Below are positions 7,079-14,754 of a stretch of 19,112 nt of DNA, in pieces; position 1 is the first letter of the stretch, and the number at the start of each line of letters is the position of its first letter. The notes beneath the pieces are model-generated. The model had not been told where the DNA came from and made no database searches. It saw nothing but the letters and a program-made list of their open reading frames with translations. Source of the stretch: a bacterium (lineage in GTDB: Bacteria; SZUA-79; Acidulodesulfobacterales; Acidulodesulfobacteraceae). The position numbers were made by a program, and so were the translations under genes. The stretch spans positions 1 to 19,112 of the forward strand of contig JAJZJD010000010.1 of assembly GCA_021828445.1 (NCBI GenBank). The letters are read 5' to 3'.

Positions 7079-8148
7079 TTTTTATTGCCTTTACAGCCGT
7101 TTTTATTTCCTCCAAAAACGTTTTTGCCGCTAAGTATTACGTAGTGGAAAGGGCGGGCGGCTCTCTCGGCATTATATCGCATAACGGATTGGCGGGCAGG
7201 GTAAACCCTATAGGAAACGGAACGCACGTCATAGTATATTTCGGAAATCGTTACGGTTACGCCTTGGGCAGGAACGGATATTTATCCAAAATAGACCCTG
7301 AAACCGATAAAATCATACTGCAAAAAAAGGTATCCGGCGATACGGTCGATTTCTGCCTTTCGAAAAACTTTATAGCCGTTGCAGGTTATAAGCCTCAAGA
7401 CGTAGTAATATTAAATAAAAACTTTAAAGTACTCCATACGATAAAGACGGGTTCGAGAAATATCGGCGCAGAGTTTTATAAAAACTACCTAATATTCGAG
7501 CTTATGGATAAAGACCGGATATGGATAGTTAATACGAATAATTTTAAAGTCGTAAAAAAAATAAAGCGTATAGGGCATTTTCCCATAGACGCATTAGTTT
7601 CCGGCAACGATTATATCGCCGCTTTTCTCATAGGCCAAAAGTTCGGGGTATTAAACCTGAAAACCTTTAAATACCATATCGTAAACTATGGCAAAAAAGA
7701 AAGTTTTCCTCATCAGATACCCCATTACGGCATTTATTCCGTATATGACGGAACGGCTTATATTCCAGCTGCCGGAGAAAAGAAGATAGTCGAAGTGAAT
7801 TTAAAGACAGAAAAAGAAACAGGTTCGGTTAGTCTTATCGGGTATCCTATTTTTATAATATTTTCTCCGAACCGCAAAACCTTAGCCGTTAATTACAGCG
7901 GTAAAGCGCATGATTATTTAACGCTTATAGATGTAAAAAATATGAAGGTTATAAAAAACATAAAAGCTGGAAGAAGAATTATGTTTATGGCTTATTCGGG
8001 AAACGGAAAGTTGATTTACGCATCGGATTATTTCGGCAATTCCGTAAACGTCTTTAATGTCCTTACAGGAAAAGAGGTTGCCGCAATTCCGGTTCCGAGC
8101 CCTTCGGGGATATTCAGGGTGCCTTATAAATTATATAAACAGCAATAA
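7066..8148 (+). CDS. nirF: NirF-like exported d1-propeller protein of heme d1 biosynthesis
   Basis: The frame is open further upstream (ATG 6982), but that would overlap nirJ by 97 bp and put charged residues before the signal peptide. GTG at 7066 has AGGA 9 nt upstream, overlaps nirJ by 13 bp, and gives a clean signal peptide cleaved near VFA-AKYY, so I prefer it. The 360-residue product is a propeller without a c heme. It follows NirF closely: VVERAGGSLGII at the N-terminus, GNGTHVIVYF with His54, GYALGRNGYLSKID, LMDKDRIWIV, and IPHYGIY with His220, which corresponds to the NirF MPHLEGW segment. NirF catalyses a late periplasmic step in heme d1 formation. Translational coupling to nirJ supports this role. 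Plain YVTN-propeller proteins are a weaker alternative. Confidence 0.86.
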   Translation: MFYVVFIAFTAVFISSKNVFAAKYYVVERAGGSLGIISHNGLAGRVNPIGNGTHVIVYFGNRYGYALGRNGYLSKIDPETDKIILQKKVSGDTVDFCLSKNFIAVAGYKPQDVVILNKNFKVLHTIKTGSRNIGAEFYKNYLIFELMDKDRIWIVNTNNFKVVKKIKRIGHFPIDALVSGNDYIAAFLIGQKFGVLNLKTFKYHIVNYGKKESFPHQIPHYGIYSVYDGTAYIPAAGEKKIVEVNLKTEKETGSVSLIGYPIFIIFSPNRKTLAVNYSGKAHDYLTLIDVKNMKVIKNIKAGRRIMFMAYSGNGKLIYASDYFGNSVNVFNVLTGKEVAAIPVPSPSGIFRVPYKLYKQQ

Positions 8149-8169
8149 AATTTAAATAGGGGGAATTAA

Positions 8170-9369
8170 ATGAAGAAGAAAGAAGAAAAGGCAGACGAAG
8201 AAGCAATGAAAAATGAAAGAAAAATCGAAAAGACCGGGGCCAGGGATGGAACCGGTAACGTCGTGAAAGATGACGAAATTTCCGGCAGGAGAAAATTTCT
8301 TAAAATGCTCGGACTAGGAGGATTGGCGGCAGGGGCTCTAGGAATACTCGGTTTATCTAATGCAAAAGAAGTTTTAGCCGCTCCGGTAAAAAAGATTAAA
8401 AAAGTAAACGGTGGCGGCGATTTAGATGCGCCCGAAAAAAATACAGGCGTTCCTACCGGACCTTTAAAAAACCACAGGTGGATGAACTGGATGAATCCGT
8501 CCCAGTATATAAAAGACGGATGGGACCGCTGGCAGGATACGATACAGAATCCTCTCCATGCACGGATTTTTCATGATAAGTTTTACAGGATAAAAAAAAT
8601 AAGACCTAAAATACATCATTTCGTTTTCGTAATAGATATTAACAAATGCGTAGGATGTCAGGCTTGCGTAGTAAGCTGTAAAAACGAAAACACCGTTCCG
8701 CTTGGGGTTTTCAGAAGGGTCGTAGACGTTATGGAAGTAGGAGAGATGGTTCCCGATGAAAAGGGTTTAGTCGTGACGGACGAAGGGAATTTTACTCCCA
8801 ATGTGAAGAGAGTTTTTCTTCCCAGAACCTGTAATCACTGCGACAATCCGCCGTGCGTCGAGGTCTGTCCGGTGAAAGCGACTTATAAATTAGAAACCGG
8901 TCAGGTTGAAATAGATTACGACCTGTGCATAGGGTGCCTTACCTGTGTTCAGGCTTGTCCTTACGATATGAGATTTGCAAACCCGATTCAGCATACTGCT
9001 GATAAATGTAATATGTGTGCGGGAAGGGCGTCGGTTTCGCATGAAAAGTCATATGTTCCCCTTTTACCGGTATGCGTTACTTCGTGCGTCGGAAGGGCGA
9101 TGAAGTTCGGAGATACGAACGACCCGGAAAGTGAGGTTTCTAAATTAATCGCTACAAACAAGGTTTCAAGATTAAATGTTGGATTCGGTACTGACCCTCA
9201 GGTTTATTATATAGGCTTAGACGGCGACCTTGCGAATTACACTAATCCCGATAAAGTTAAGATGGTTTACACCTACACTATGGGTCTTACTACTACTGCT
9301 TACGAAAAACTCGGTAAAAAACCGGTTCTTCCCTATTTAGAAGAAAAAGAACGCCCTTATGCAGGTTAA
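8170..9369 (+). CDS. ttrB: TtrB-like Tat-exported ferredoxin subunit with four [4Fe-4S] sites
   Basis: The 399-residue protein has a twin-arginine signal (G-R40-R41-K-F-L-K, then a Gly/Ala/Leu-rich stretch to about Ala71). Sixteen cysteines fall in four groups: 160/163/166/170, 221/224/229/233, 253/256/259/263 and 280/283/302/306. This is the four-cluster electron-wire subunit of the Ttr/Psr/Nrf-type complexes. CVGCQACVVSCKNENTVP is typical of the family. It would carry electrons between the TtrC-like membrane anchor and the TtrA-like catalytic subunit on the periplasmic side. AGGGGG at 8158-8163 sits 6 nt before the ATG, and the gap after nirF is 21 bp. It is longer than the usual ~250 residues. 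A very charged 38-residue segment precedes the Tat motif and about 75 residues follow before the first cluster. Confidence 0.87.
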   Translation: MKKKEEKADEEAMKNERKIEKTGARDGTGNVVKDDEISGRRKFLKMLGLGGLAAGALGILGLSNAKEVLAAPVKKIKKVNGGGDLDAPEKNTGVPTGPLKNHRWMNWMNPSQYIKDGWDRWQDTIQNPLHARIFHDKFYRIKKIRPKIHHFVFVIDINKCVGCQACVVSCKNENTVPLGVFRRVVDVMEVGEMVPDEKGLVVTDEGNFTPNVKRVFLPRTCNHCDNPPCVEVCPVKATYKLETGQVEIDYDLCIGCLTCVQACPYDMRFANPIQHTADKCNMCAGRASVSHEKSYVPLLPVCVTSCVGRAMKFGDTNDPESEVSKLIATNKVSRLNVGFGTDPQVYYIGLDGDLANYTNPDKVKMVYTYTMGLTTTAYEKLGKKPVLPYLEEKERPYAG

Positions 9370-9402
9370 TTTAATTATTTTTAAAATAAAGGAGTTTATA
9401 TT

Positions 9403-10623
9403 ATGTTTCAGTATATGAATCCTCTTGCGATTAACGGCTCTTACGGAACGCTGGAAAATGTTTACTGGGGGCTTCCGATAGTGATTTATCCGTTTCTTTC
9501 CGGTTTAATGGCCGGCGCCTTTGTAGTCGGCGCGCTTTATCATCTTTTTCACATGGAAAAACTTAAACCGATATCTAAGCTGGCGCTTATTGCAAGTTTT
9601 GCAATGCTTCTGCTTGCGGCAATGGCGCCTTTGGCGGATGCCCTGCAGCCGCAAAGAGCTATGTGGGAATTGTATTTCAGGGACCATTTTCCATACTCGC
9701 CTTTAGCAATGTTTATTATTATATGGACGGCTTTTGTTATCGTAAATATATTCGAAATGTATTTTTTATTCAGAGAAGATAATGTTAAAAAGGCTAAAGC
9801 CGATAGCGGGATAAGAGGAAAAGTGGCAAGGCTCATATCTTTTGGCAGTTCCGATTTGTCGGAGAAAACTAAAAAAAGAGACCATAAAGCCTTATGGGTA
9901 ATATCAATTATAGGAATTGTTTTATCCCTTCTCTTTCACGGTTATGTCGGCTTTTTATTTGGCGCCATAAAAGCCAGAGCGCTCTGGTCGGACCCCGATA
10001 TTCCGCCGATGTTTATTACGTCCGCCGTTGTTTCAGGCATAGCTTTCGTAGGCCTATTATATACAATCGGTTTTACCTTTTTTTCGGATAAAAATAAGGT
10101 TGAATCCGATACGCTGGAAGTTCTTAATAAAGCGTTAGTATTTGCAATTTTTGCCGACCTGTTTTTCGACCTCATTGAATGGCTTTATTCGGTAAGGGGT
10201 TATAATTCGAAAGGAGTTTACGACGGATGGCATGCGGTTTACTCTTATGCCGCAAAAGGTCCTCTCTGGTTTAATTACCATGTAACGCAGATAGGACTTG
10301 GGCTTATTATACCAGCTTTTTTATTTCTGGTATTCAGAAAGATAAGGAGGTCTTTAATCTGGACGGCGATATTAGATTTTATAGTTACCGTCGGCGTCTG
10401 GGAGATGAGGTACGATACCGTTATAGGCGGTCAGCTTCCGGTTAAAATAGGACAGGGGCTTGCCGTTCTGCATATTCCGTTTTGGGGTTTTGACGGATAT
10501 ATATCGGGCATAGGAATGTTCGCAATGGGGATTGTAATATTGTTTGTTTTCGGATATTTTTTGGGCTGGGAAGAAAAACCGGAAGAAATAACCCCGGATA
10601 AAATAAATAAGGAGGCTTTATAA
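9403..10623 (+). CDS. ttrC: TtrC-like NrfD-family membrane anchor subunit
   Basis: The 406-residue polytopic membrane protein has about nine hydrophobic helices. An early segment (YPFLSGLMAGAFVVGALYHLF) and the overall spacing resemble NrfD/PsrC/TtrC quinone-interacting subunits. This subunit exchanges electrons with menaquinol or ubiquinol and passes them to the TtrB-like subunit. It lies 33 bp after ttrB, with AAAGGAG about 10 nt before the ATG. Its stop codon overlaps the ttrA start by one base (TAATG), so it is coupled to both partners. A hydrophilic loop rich in Lys (about 125-165) lies between helices 3 and 4. Other NrfD-like anchors (PsrC, ArrC) cannot be excluded from this protein alone; the TtrA-like neighbour decides the name. 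Confidence 0.87.
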   Translation: MFQYMNPLAINGSYGTLENVYWGLPIVIYPFLSGLMAGAFVVGALYHLFHMEKLKPISKLALIASFAMLLLAAMAPLADALQPQRAMWELYFRDHFPYSPLAMFIIIWTAFVIVNIFEMYFLFREDNVKKAKADSGIRGKVARLISFGSSDLSEKTKKRDHKALWVISIIGIVLSLLFHGYVGFLFGAIKARALWSDPDIPPMFITSAVVSGIAFVGLLYTIGFTFFSDKNKVESDTLEVLNKALVFAIFADLFFDLIEWLYSVRGYNSKGVYDGWHAVYSYAAKGPLWFNYHVTQIGLGLIIPAFLFLVFRKIRRSLIWTAILDFIVTVGVWEMRYDTVIGGQLPVKIGQGLAVLHIPFWGFDGYISGIGMFAMGIVILFVFGYFLGWEEKPEEITPDKINKEAL

Positions 10624-13600
10624 TGGCAAAGAATAAAATGAATAGAAGGGACTTTTTAAAATATACGACGTTTGGGGTAACAGCTGTTGCGACGGGAGCG
10701 GGATTGACGCAGTGGGCTGGAGGGGTGTTCGGCTATCAGGGCAAATATACTTTTCCGCGCAGGCCCGAAACATGGCCTGGCGAGCTTGTGCAGTATTCTA
10801 CCTGCAAGCAGTGCCACAGCGATTGTGGAATAATGGCGAGGACTTTTAACGGAACCCTCCTGAATATTTTCGGCAATCCTTACGATATACAGACTACGGA
10901 ACCTAATATAAAATATTCCACTCCTGTGAAAGATTCAATAATATATACCGGAACGTATTATTCGCCGGACAAGCCGTTTGTTGACGGGGCGCATTCCGTA
11001 TGTCCAAGAGGCGCGGCAGGAACTCAGACGGTTTACGACCCTTACAGGGTATATATGCCGTTAAAGAGAGTTGGAGAGAGAGGTTCCGGAAAATTTAAAG
11101 CGATATCATACAAACAGTTGATAGATGAAACGGTAAACGGAGGATATTTATTTAAAGACATGCCCGGCGAAGAAAAAAGATTCGTAGAAGGTTTTAAGCA
11201 TTTATGGAACGACGGGAAAAACCGTTTTATTCCGGCAAACCCAAAATATCCTGATTTCGGACCTAAGACTAACCAGTATGTTTCTTATTGGGGCAGGGGG
11301 GAAGGAGGCATAGCAAATTTTATGACGCGGTTTGCAAACGCTCTGGGTTCCGTAAATGCATTGCCCCATGTTTCAATTTGCGATTTATCTCATCACGTTT
11401 CTACATTCAGGACTTTTCCCGGAACTAACATGTTAAAGCCCGACCTTCCCAACTGCGAACACCTGCTGATTTTCGGAGCAAATTATCTTGAAGCAAATTT
11501 TCCTATGCAGACTTTAGCCAGAAGAACGGTATCCGCTACATCGTCCGGTAAGTTAAAAGTAACGGTAATAGACGTAAGGGCGGGTAACATGGTTGCCCAT
11601 GCCGATAAATACATTCCAATTAAACCCGGAGGCGATGGGGCTTTAGCTATGGGCATGCTGAGGTGGATAATAGAAAACAAAAGGTATGACGAAAATTTCC
11701 TGGCTAATTTAAGCCTTGGCTCGGCAAACGCAAACGGCGAACCTAATTTTTCAAACGCTTCATATCTTGTAGTTGCCGATAAAAGCAATGCGGATTTTGC
11801 CAAATTCTTAAAGAGCGGAGAATCGTTTTACGCGATAGACAAGGTAACAGGAAAACCTGTTTTAACGTCTGACGCCGCAAAAGGCGATTTATGGCCTACC
11901 GGATTTTTATCTTTAACCCCTATTAACGTGAACGGCATCGACTGTATGACGAGTATGCAGATGCTCTGGAGCGAGCTTAAAAAACATACTATAGAAGAAT
12001 ATGCAAAGGAAGCCGGTCTTGCCCATATGGTAATACCGGAACTTGCAAAAGATTTTACTTCGCACGGCAAAAAAGCCGTTGCAGATTACTATAGGGGTCC
12101 CGTAAAACATACTAACGGATTTTATAACGGCAGGGCAATACAATTTTTAAACGTTATGATAGGCAATATAAACTGGCAGGGGGGGTATATCAACGGGGGA
12201 GGCAGTACCGACGTTATGGGAGGCGACGGTTATCCTTATGATTTAGGTAAATGGCCAGGTTTTGTTCCGGCAAAAGGGGTAAAGATTTCAAGAGAAGGCT
12301 CATATTATGAAGATACGTTAGAATATAAGGAAAAGGTTGCAAGGGGCGAGTCGCCTTTTCCAGCGCAAAGACCTTGGTTCCCTTTCGGTTTCGGCATCTG
12401 GCAGGAGATATGGGGAGGAACGTATTTCCAGTACCCTTATCCTGTAAAGATAATGCTTCAACAGGAGGCGAATCCCGCATGGTCTATGCCTGCTATGGGC
12501 GGCGTGAACGATGAATCCAAGCCGTGGATGAGGATGGTAAAAGATACAAGCAAAGTTCCGTTATTCATAGCATCGGATTGTTATATTTCGGAAAGTTCGG
12601 CATACGCCGATTATATCGTCCCCGATACGACATACTTAGAGGGCTGGGGATTTTTGGGAAACCTTCCGACCTATCCCACGGCAAGAACATCGATAAGACA
12701 GCCGATAGTAGAGCCCATGACCGAAAAAACTCAGGACGGAAGACCTATCTGTATTGAAAATTTCCTGATAGATGTTGCAAAGTCTCTTAAGCTTCCCGGA
12801 TTCGGTGAGAATGCATTTCTCGAAGGCGGCAATTTAAACGAAAGGGAAGATTACTATCTTAAAATGGCGGCAAATATTGCTTACGATTCAAAAACTTATT
12901 TAAAAAAGAAGGGAAGCGGATTTATCCATTTAGGACCGGTTCCTGACGCAAACAAGGACGAGATGCAGTATGTAAAAAATTATATAAGAAAACACGGCAA
13001 GGCTCTTAAACCTGCGGAATGGAAAAAGACCGCATACGTGATAGCTAGAGGCGGACGTTTCGAAGACTATGACGTCGGTTATCTTCCATGGGGAAAACCG
13101 AAGTGGGTAACGCATCTCTGGTCGCCGGATACCCCGGTTCATTTATATAACGAACAGGTAGCTACGACGCATAACGCGATATCGGGCGAAAGGTTCTGCG
13201 GAACGACGATATTGCTGCCCCATAGAAATATGAAAGGCGAGATTTTAGATAAGATATATTCAAGAAAGGAATACCCCTTAATGGTTTCAACCCACAGACA
13301 GCCTATCCATTCTAAGTCCAGGACAATGGCCGACCCGTGGCTGCAGGAACTTCTTCCGGACGCTTTCTGGGAGATAGGTGCAATAGACGCGAAAAAGCTG
13401 AATTTGGCCGACGGGGATACGATAAAAGTAATATCGCCTACTTATCCGAAGGGTATCACTCATAAGGTAAGGATAATGCCTTCAGTGAGGCCCGGCGTAA
13501 TTACCGCGGCAACCGCGTTCGGCAGATGGCTTTACGGTTCGGGCGAATGGTACATAGACGGAAAGAAATATACGGGCGACCCCGCAAGAAACGTTGGAGT

Positions 13601-13730
13601 GCATCCTAACGCCCTGTTCCTGCTGGATGATTCGATAGCGGCTAAAGACGGCTGGACGACAAACTTAACCGACCCCGTAGGAGGCTCTATGGTTTATTAC
13701 TATGCGCCTGTTAAGATAGAAAAGGTGTGA
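10623..13730 (+). CDS. ttrA: TtrA-like molybdopterin oxidoreductase catalytic subunit
   Basis: The 1035-residue protein has a Tat signal (N-R8-R9-D-F-L-K). Its N-terminal [4Fe-4S] site uses Cys61, Cys64, Cys68 and Cys127 (CPRG). The likely molybdenum ligand is Cys253 in SICDLSHH. Diagnostic stretches match TtrA rather than Nar or Fdh: GNPYDIQTTEPN, then PLKRVGERGSGKFKAISYKQLIDETVNGG in short segments, PGGDGALAMGMLRWIIEN, and EPNFSNASYLVV. The length is close to that of TtrA. The family includes tetrathionate reductase and the arsenate (ArrA) and selenate (SrdA) reductases, so the substrate is not proven. The C-terminal molybdopterin-binding domain is visible around LMVSTHRQPIHSKSRTMADP. It would be a periplasmic enzyme with B and C subunits. 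AAGGAGG at 10609-10615 precedes the ATG. It is the last gene of the operon; a hairpin follows. Confidence 0.87.
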   Translation: MAKNKMNRRDFLKYTTFGVTAVATGAGLTQWAGGVFGYQGKYTFPRRPETWPGELVQYSTCKQCHSDCGIMARTFNGTLLNIFGNPYDIQTTEPNIKYSTPVKDSIIYTGTYYSPDKPFVDGAHSVCPRGAAGTQTVYDPYRVYMPLKRVGERGSGKFKAISYKQLIDETVNGGYLFKDMPGEEKRFVEGFKHLWNDGKNRFIPANPKYPDFGPKTNQYVSYWGRGEGGIANFMTRFANALGSVNALPHVSICDLSHHVSTFRTFPGTNMLKPDLPNCEHLLIFGANYLEANFPMQTLARRTVSATSSGKLKVTVIDVRAGNMVAHADKYIPIKPGGDGALAMGMLRWIIENKRYDENFLANLSLGSANANGEPNFSNASYLVVADKSNADFAKFLKSGESFYAIDKVTGKPVLTSDAAKGDLWPTGFLSLTPINVNGIDCMTSMQMLWSELKKHTIEEYAKEAGLAHMVIPELAKDFTSHGKKAVADYYRGPVKHTNGFYNGRAIQFLNVMIGNINWQGGYINGGGSTDVMGGDGYPYDLGKWPGFVPAKGVKISREGSYYEDTLEYKEKVARGESPFPAQRPWFPFGFGIWQEIWGGTYFQYPYPVKIMLQQEANPAWSMPAMGGVNDESKPWMRMVKDTSKVPLFIASDCYISESSAYADYIVPDTTYLEGWGFLGNLPTYPTARTSIRQPIVEPMTEKTQDGRPICIENFLIDVAKSLKLPGFGENAFLEGGNLNEREDYYLKMAANIAYDSKTYLKKKGSGFIHLGPVPDANKDEMQYVKNYIRKHGKALKPAEWKKTAYVIARGGRFEDYDVGYLPWGKPKWVTHLWSPDTPVHLYNEQVATTHNAISGERFCGTTILLPHRNMKGEILDKIYSRKEYPLMVSTHRQPIHSKSRTMADPWLQELLPDAFWEIGAIDAKKLNLADGDTIKVISPTYPKGITHKVRIMPSVRPGVITAATAFGRWLYGSGEWYIDGKKYTGDPARNVGVHPNALFLLDDSIAAKDGWTTNLTDPVGGSMVYYYAPVKIEKV

Positions 13731-13745
13731 GTTTATAAATTGTTT

Positions 13746-13796
13746 AACTTATTGCATTTCCTCTTGCAGATTAAAGAAGGAGGAATGCAATAAGTT
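13746..13796 (+). repeat. Long hairpin downstream of ttrA
   Basis: The arms 13746-13763 (AACTTATTGCATTTCCTC) and 13780-13796 (GAGGAATGCAATAAGTT) pair over 17 bp with one bulged T around a 16-nt loop. No T run follows, so it is at best an imperfect terminator. It may partly separate the operon from the response regulator gene at 13846, or protect the mRNA 3' end. Confidence 0.65.
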
Positions 13797-13845
13797 TACG
13801 GATATGGAATATTGCGATTGATATAATTATAAAAGGCGGTTCAAT

Positions 13846-14508
13846 ATGATAACCGTAGCCATAGTCGATGAACATTTTATTTTACTTTCTGCGTTAAATG
13901 TTTTGCTTAACAGCCAGGATGATATAAAAGTAATAGGAACAGCGGGCGATTCGGGATCAGCCGTTGAACTTATAAAGTTAGAAACTCCGGATGTTATCCT
14001 TCTCGATATATCTATGTTAGAAATGAACGGATTTGCCTTAATCCCAAGGTTTAAAAAAATATCTCCTGAATCAAAAATATTAATTATGACGATAAACGGG
14101 GACGGCAGATGCCTTCAAAAGGGTTTCGAACTGGGCGTTTCCGGTTTCTTAGTAAAAAAAGCGATGGATTATGATTTGATATATGCAATCAGAACAGTTG
14201 CAAGAGGAGAAAAATATATATATCCCTCAATGGTCGAAGGTTATATGATGAGCAATAATCAGTCCGAAATCCGGGACGGTAAATTAAGCAAAGAAGAATT
14301 TTTATGGAACAGATTAAGCAATAGGGAACAGGAGGTAATAATAGATATTGCGCACGGGTTTAAAAATAAAGAAATTGCCAAAAAGCGTTTTTTGAGCGAG
14401 AAAACGGTTGAAACATATCGTTTAAGAGGAATGGGAAAATTAGGCCTTAAAAAAAAATCGGACCTTGTAAACTTTGTTATATTAAAACTTAAAATTTTAA
14501 AGCAATAA
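13846..14508 (+). CDS. Orphan NarL/FixJ-type response regulator (paralogue of the one at 1943)
   Basis: The 220-residue protein has a receiver domain (1-120) and a LuxR-type helix-turn-helix (about 157-217: LSNREQEVIIDIAHGFKNKEIA, LSEKTVETYRLRGMGKLG). The phospho-acceptor Asp54, Thr82 and Lys104 are present. The acidic pair is Asp8-Glu9 instead of Asp-Asp, and the usual Pro58 after the phosphorylation site is Leu (SMLEM). It is clearly paralogous to the regulator at 1943-2599 over the whole length, including FLVKKAMDYDL and the C-terminal KLKIL. No kinase gene is adjacent, so it may share the kinase at 457-1926 or act differently. AAAGGCGG lies 8 nt before the ATG. As with the first regulator, a CCTAC-repeat element starts just after its stop codon, ahead of a cytochrome gene. 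Confidence 0.9.
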   Translation: MITVAIVDEHFILLSALNVLLNSQDDIKVIGTAGDSGSAVELIKLETPDVILLDISMLEMNGFALIPRFKKISPESKILIMTINGDGRCLQKGFELGVSGFLVKKAMDYDLIYAIRTVARGEKYIYPSMVEGYMMSNNQSEIRDGKLSKEEFLWNRLSNREQEVIIDIAHGFKNKEIAKKRFLSEKTVETYRLRGMGKLGLKKKSDLVNFVILKLKILKQ

Positions 14509-14512
14509 TTTT

Positions 14513-14582
14513 ATAGGTTTTTTTCCTACATGATTTTATAAATTTTCCTTACAAAAATCAGTATTTATCCTGCATAAATTGA
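14513..14582 (+). promoter_or_regulatory. Conserved CCTAC-repeat element, copy C (upstream of two-heme cytochrome)
   Basis: Units start at 14525 (CCTAC), 14548 (CTTAC) and 14569 (CCTG), spaced 23 and 21 bp. The 17-bp left part (14513-14529) differs from copy B only in the T/C run. The core TACAAAAATCAG (14550-14561) and TTTATCCT (14564-14571) are shared with copies A and B. A good -10 candidate TATAAT lies at 14596-14601. The element begins 4 bp after the orphan regulator stop codon. Confidence 0.7.
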
Positions 14583-14640
14583 AGATAATAGGCAATATAA
14601 TTTTAATAAAGAATTAAGTTATACATCTTGGCGGTACATT

Positions 14641-14692
14641 AAATTATCTCTCCCTTTCTTGAGGAACCCCCCTTTAGCGGGGAGAGATAATT
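14641..14692 (+). promoter_or_regulatory. Leader hairpin upstream of two-heme cytochrome
   Basis: AAATTATCTCTCCC (14641-14654) is complementary to GGGAGAGATAATTT near 14679-14693, giving a stem of about 14 bp. The ~24-nt loop contains CCCCCC and TTTAGC. No T run follows and the cytochrome ATG is about 60 bp downstream, so it lies in the probable 5' leader. It could be an attenuator for read-through from the regulator gene, or an mRNA stabiliser. Confidence 0.55.
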
Positions 14693-14754
14693 TTAAATGC
14701 AAACGGTGTAAATTAAATAATTATTGTGTTAGTAAAAATTAAGGAGGAACAAAA

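Noticed and set aside
11483..12480. Several antisense open frames within ttrA (76-106 codons)
   Set aside because: They lie opposite a well-supported gene, lack ribosome sites and show no recognisable features; they are codon-bias shadows.
10623..13730. Nar-type nitrate reductase or formate dehydrogenase
   Set aside because: The likely metal ligand is Cys253 rather than Asp, no selenocysteine-type site is seen, and the stretches after the cluster match the TtrA clade.
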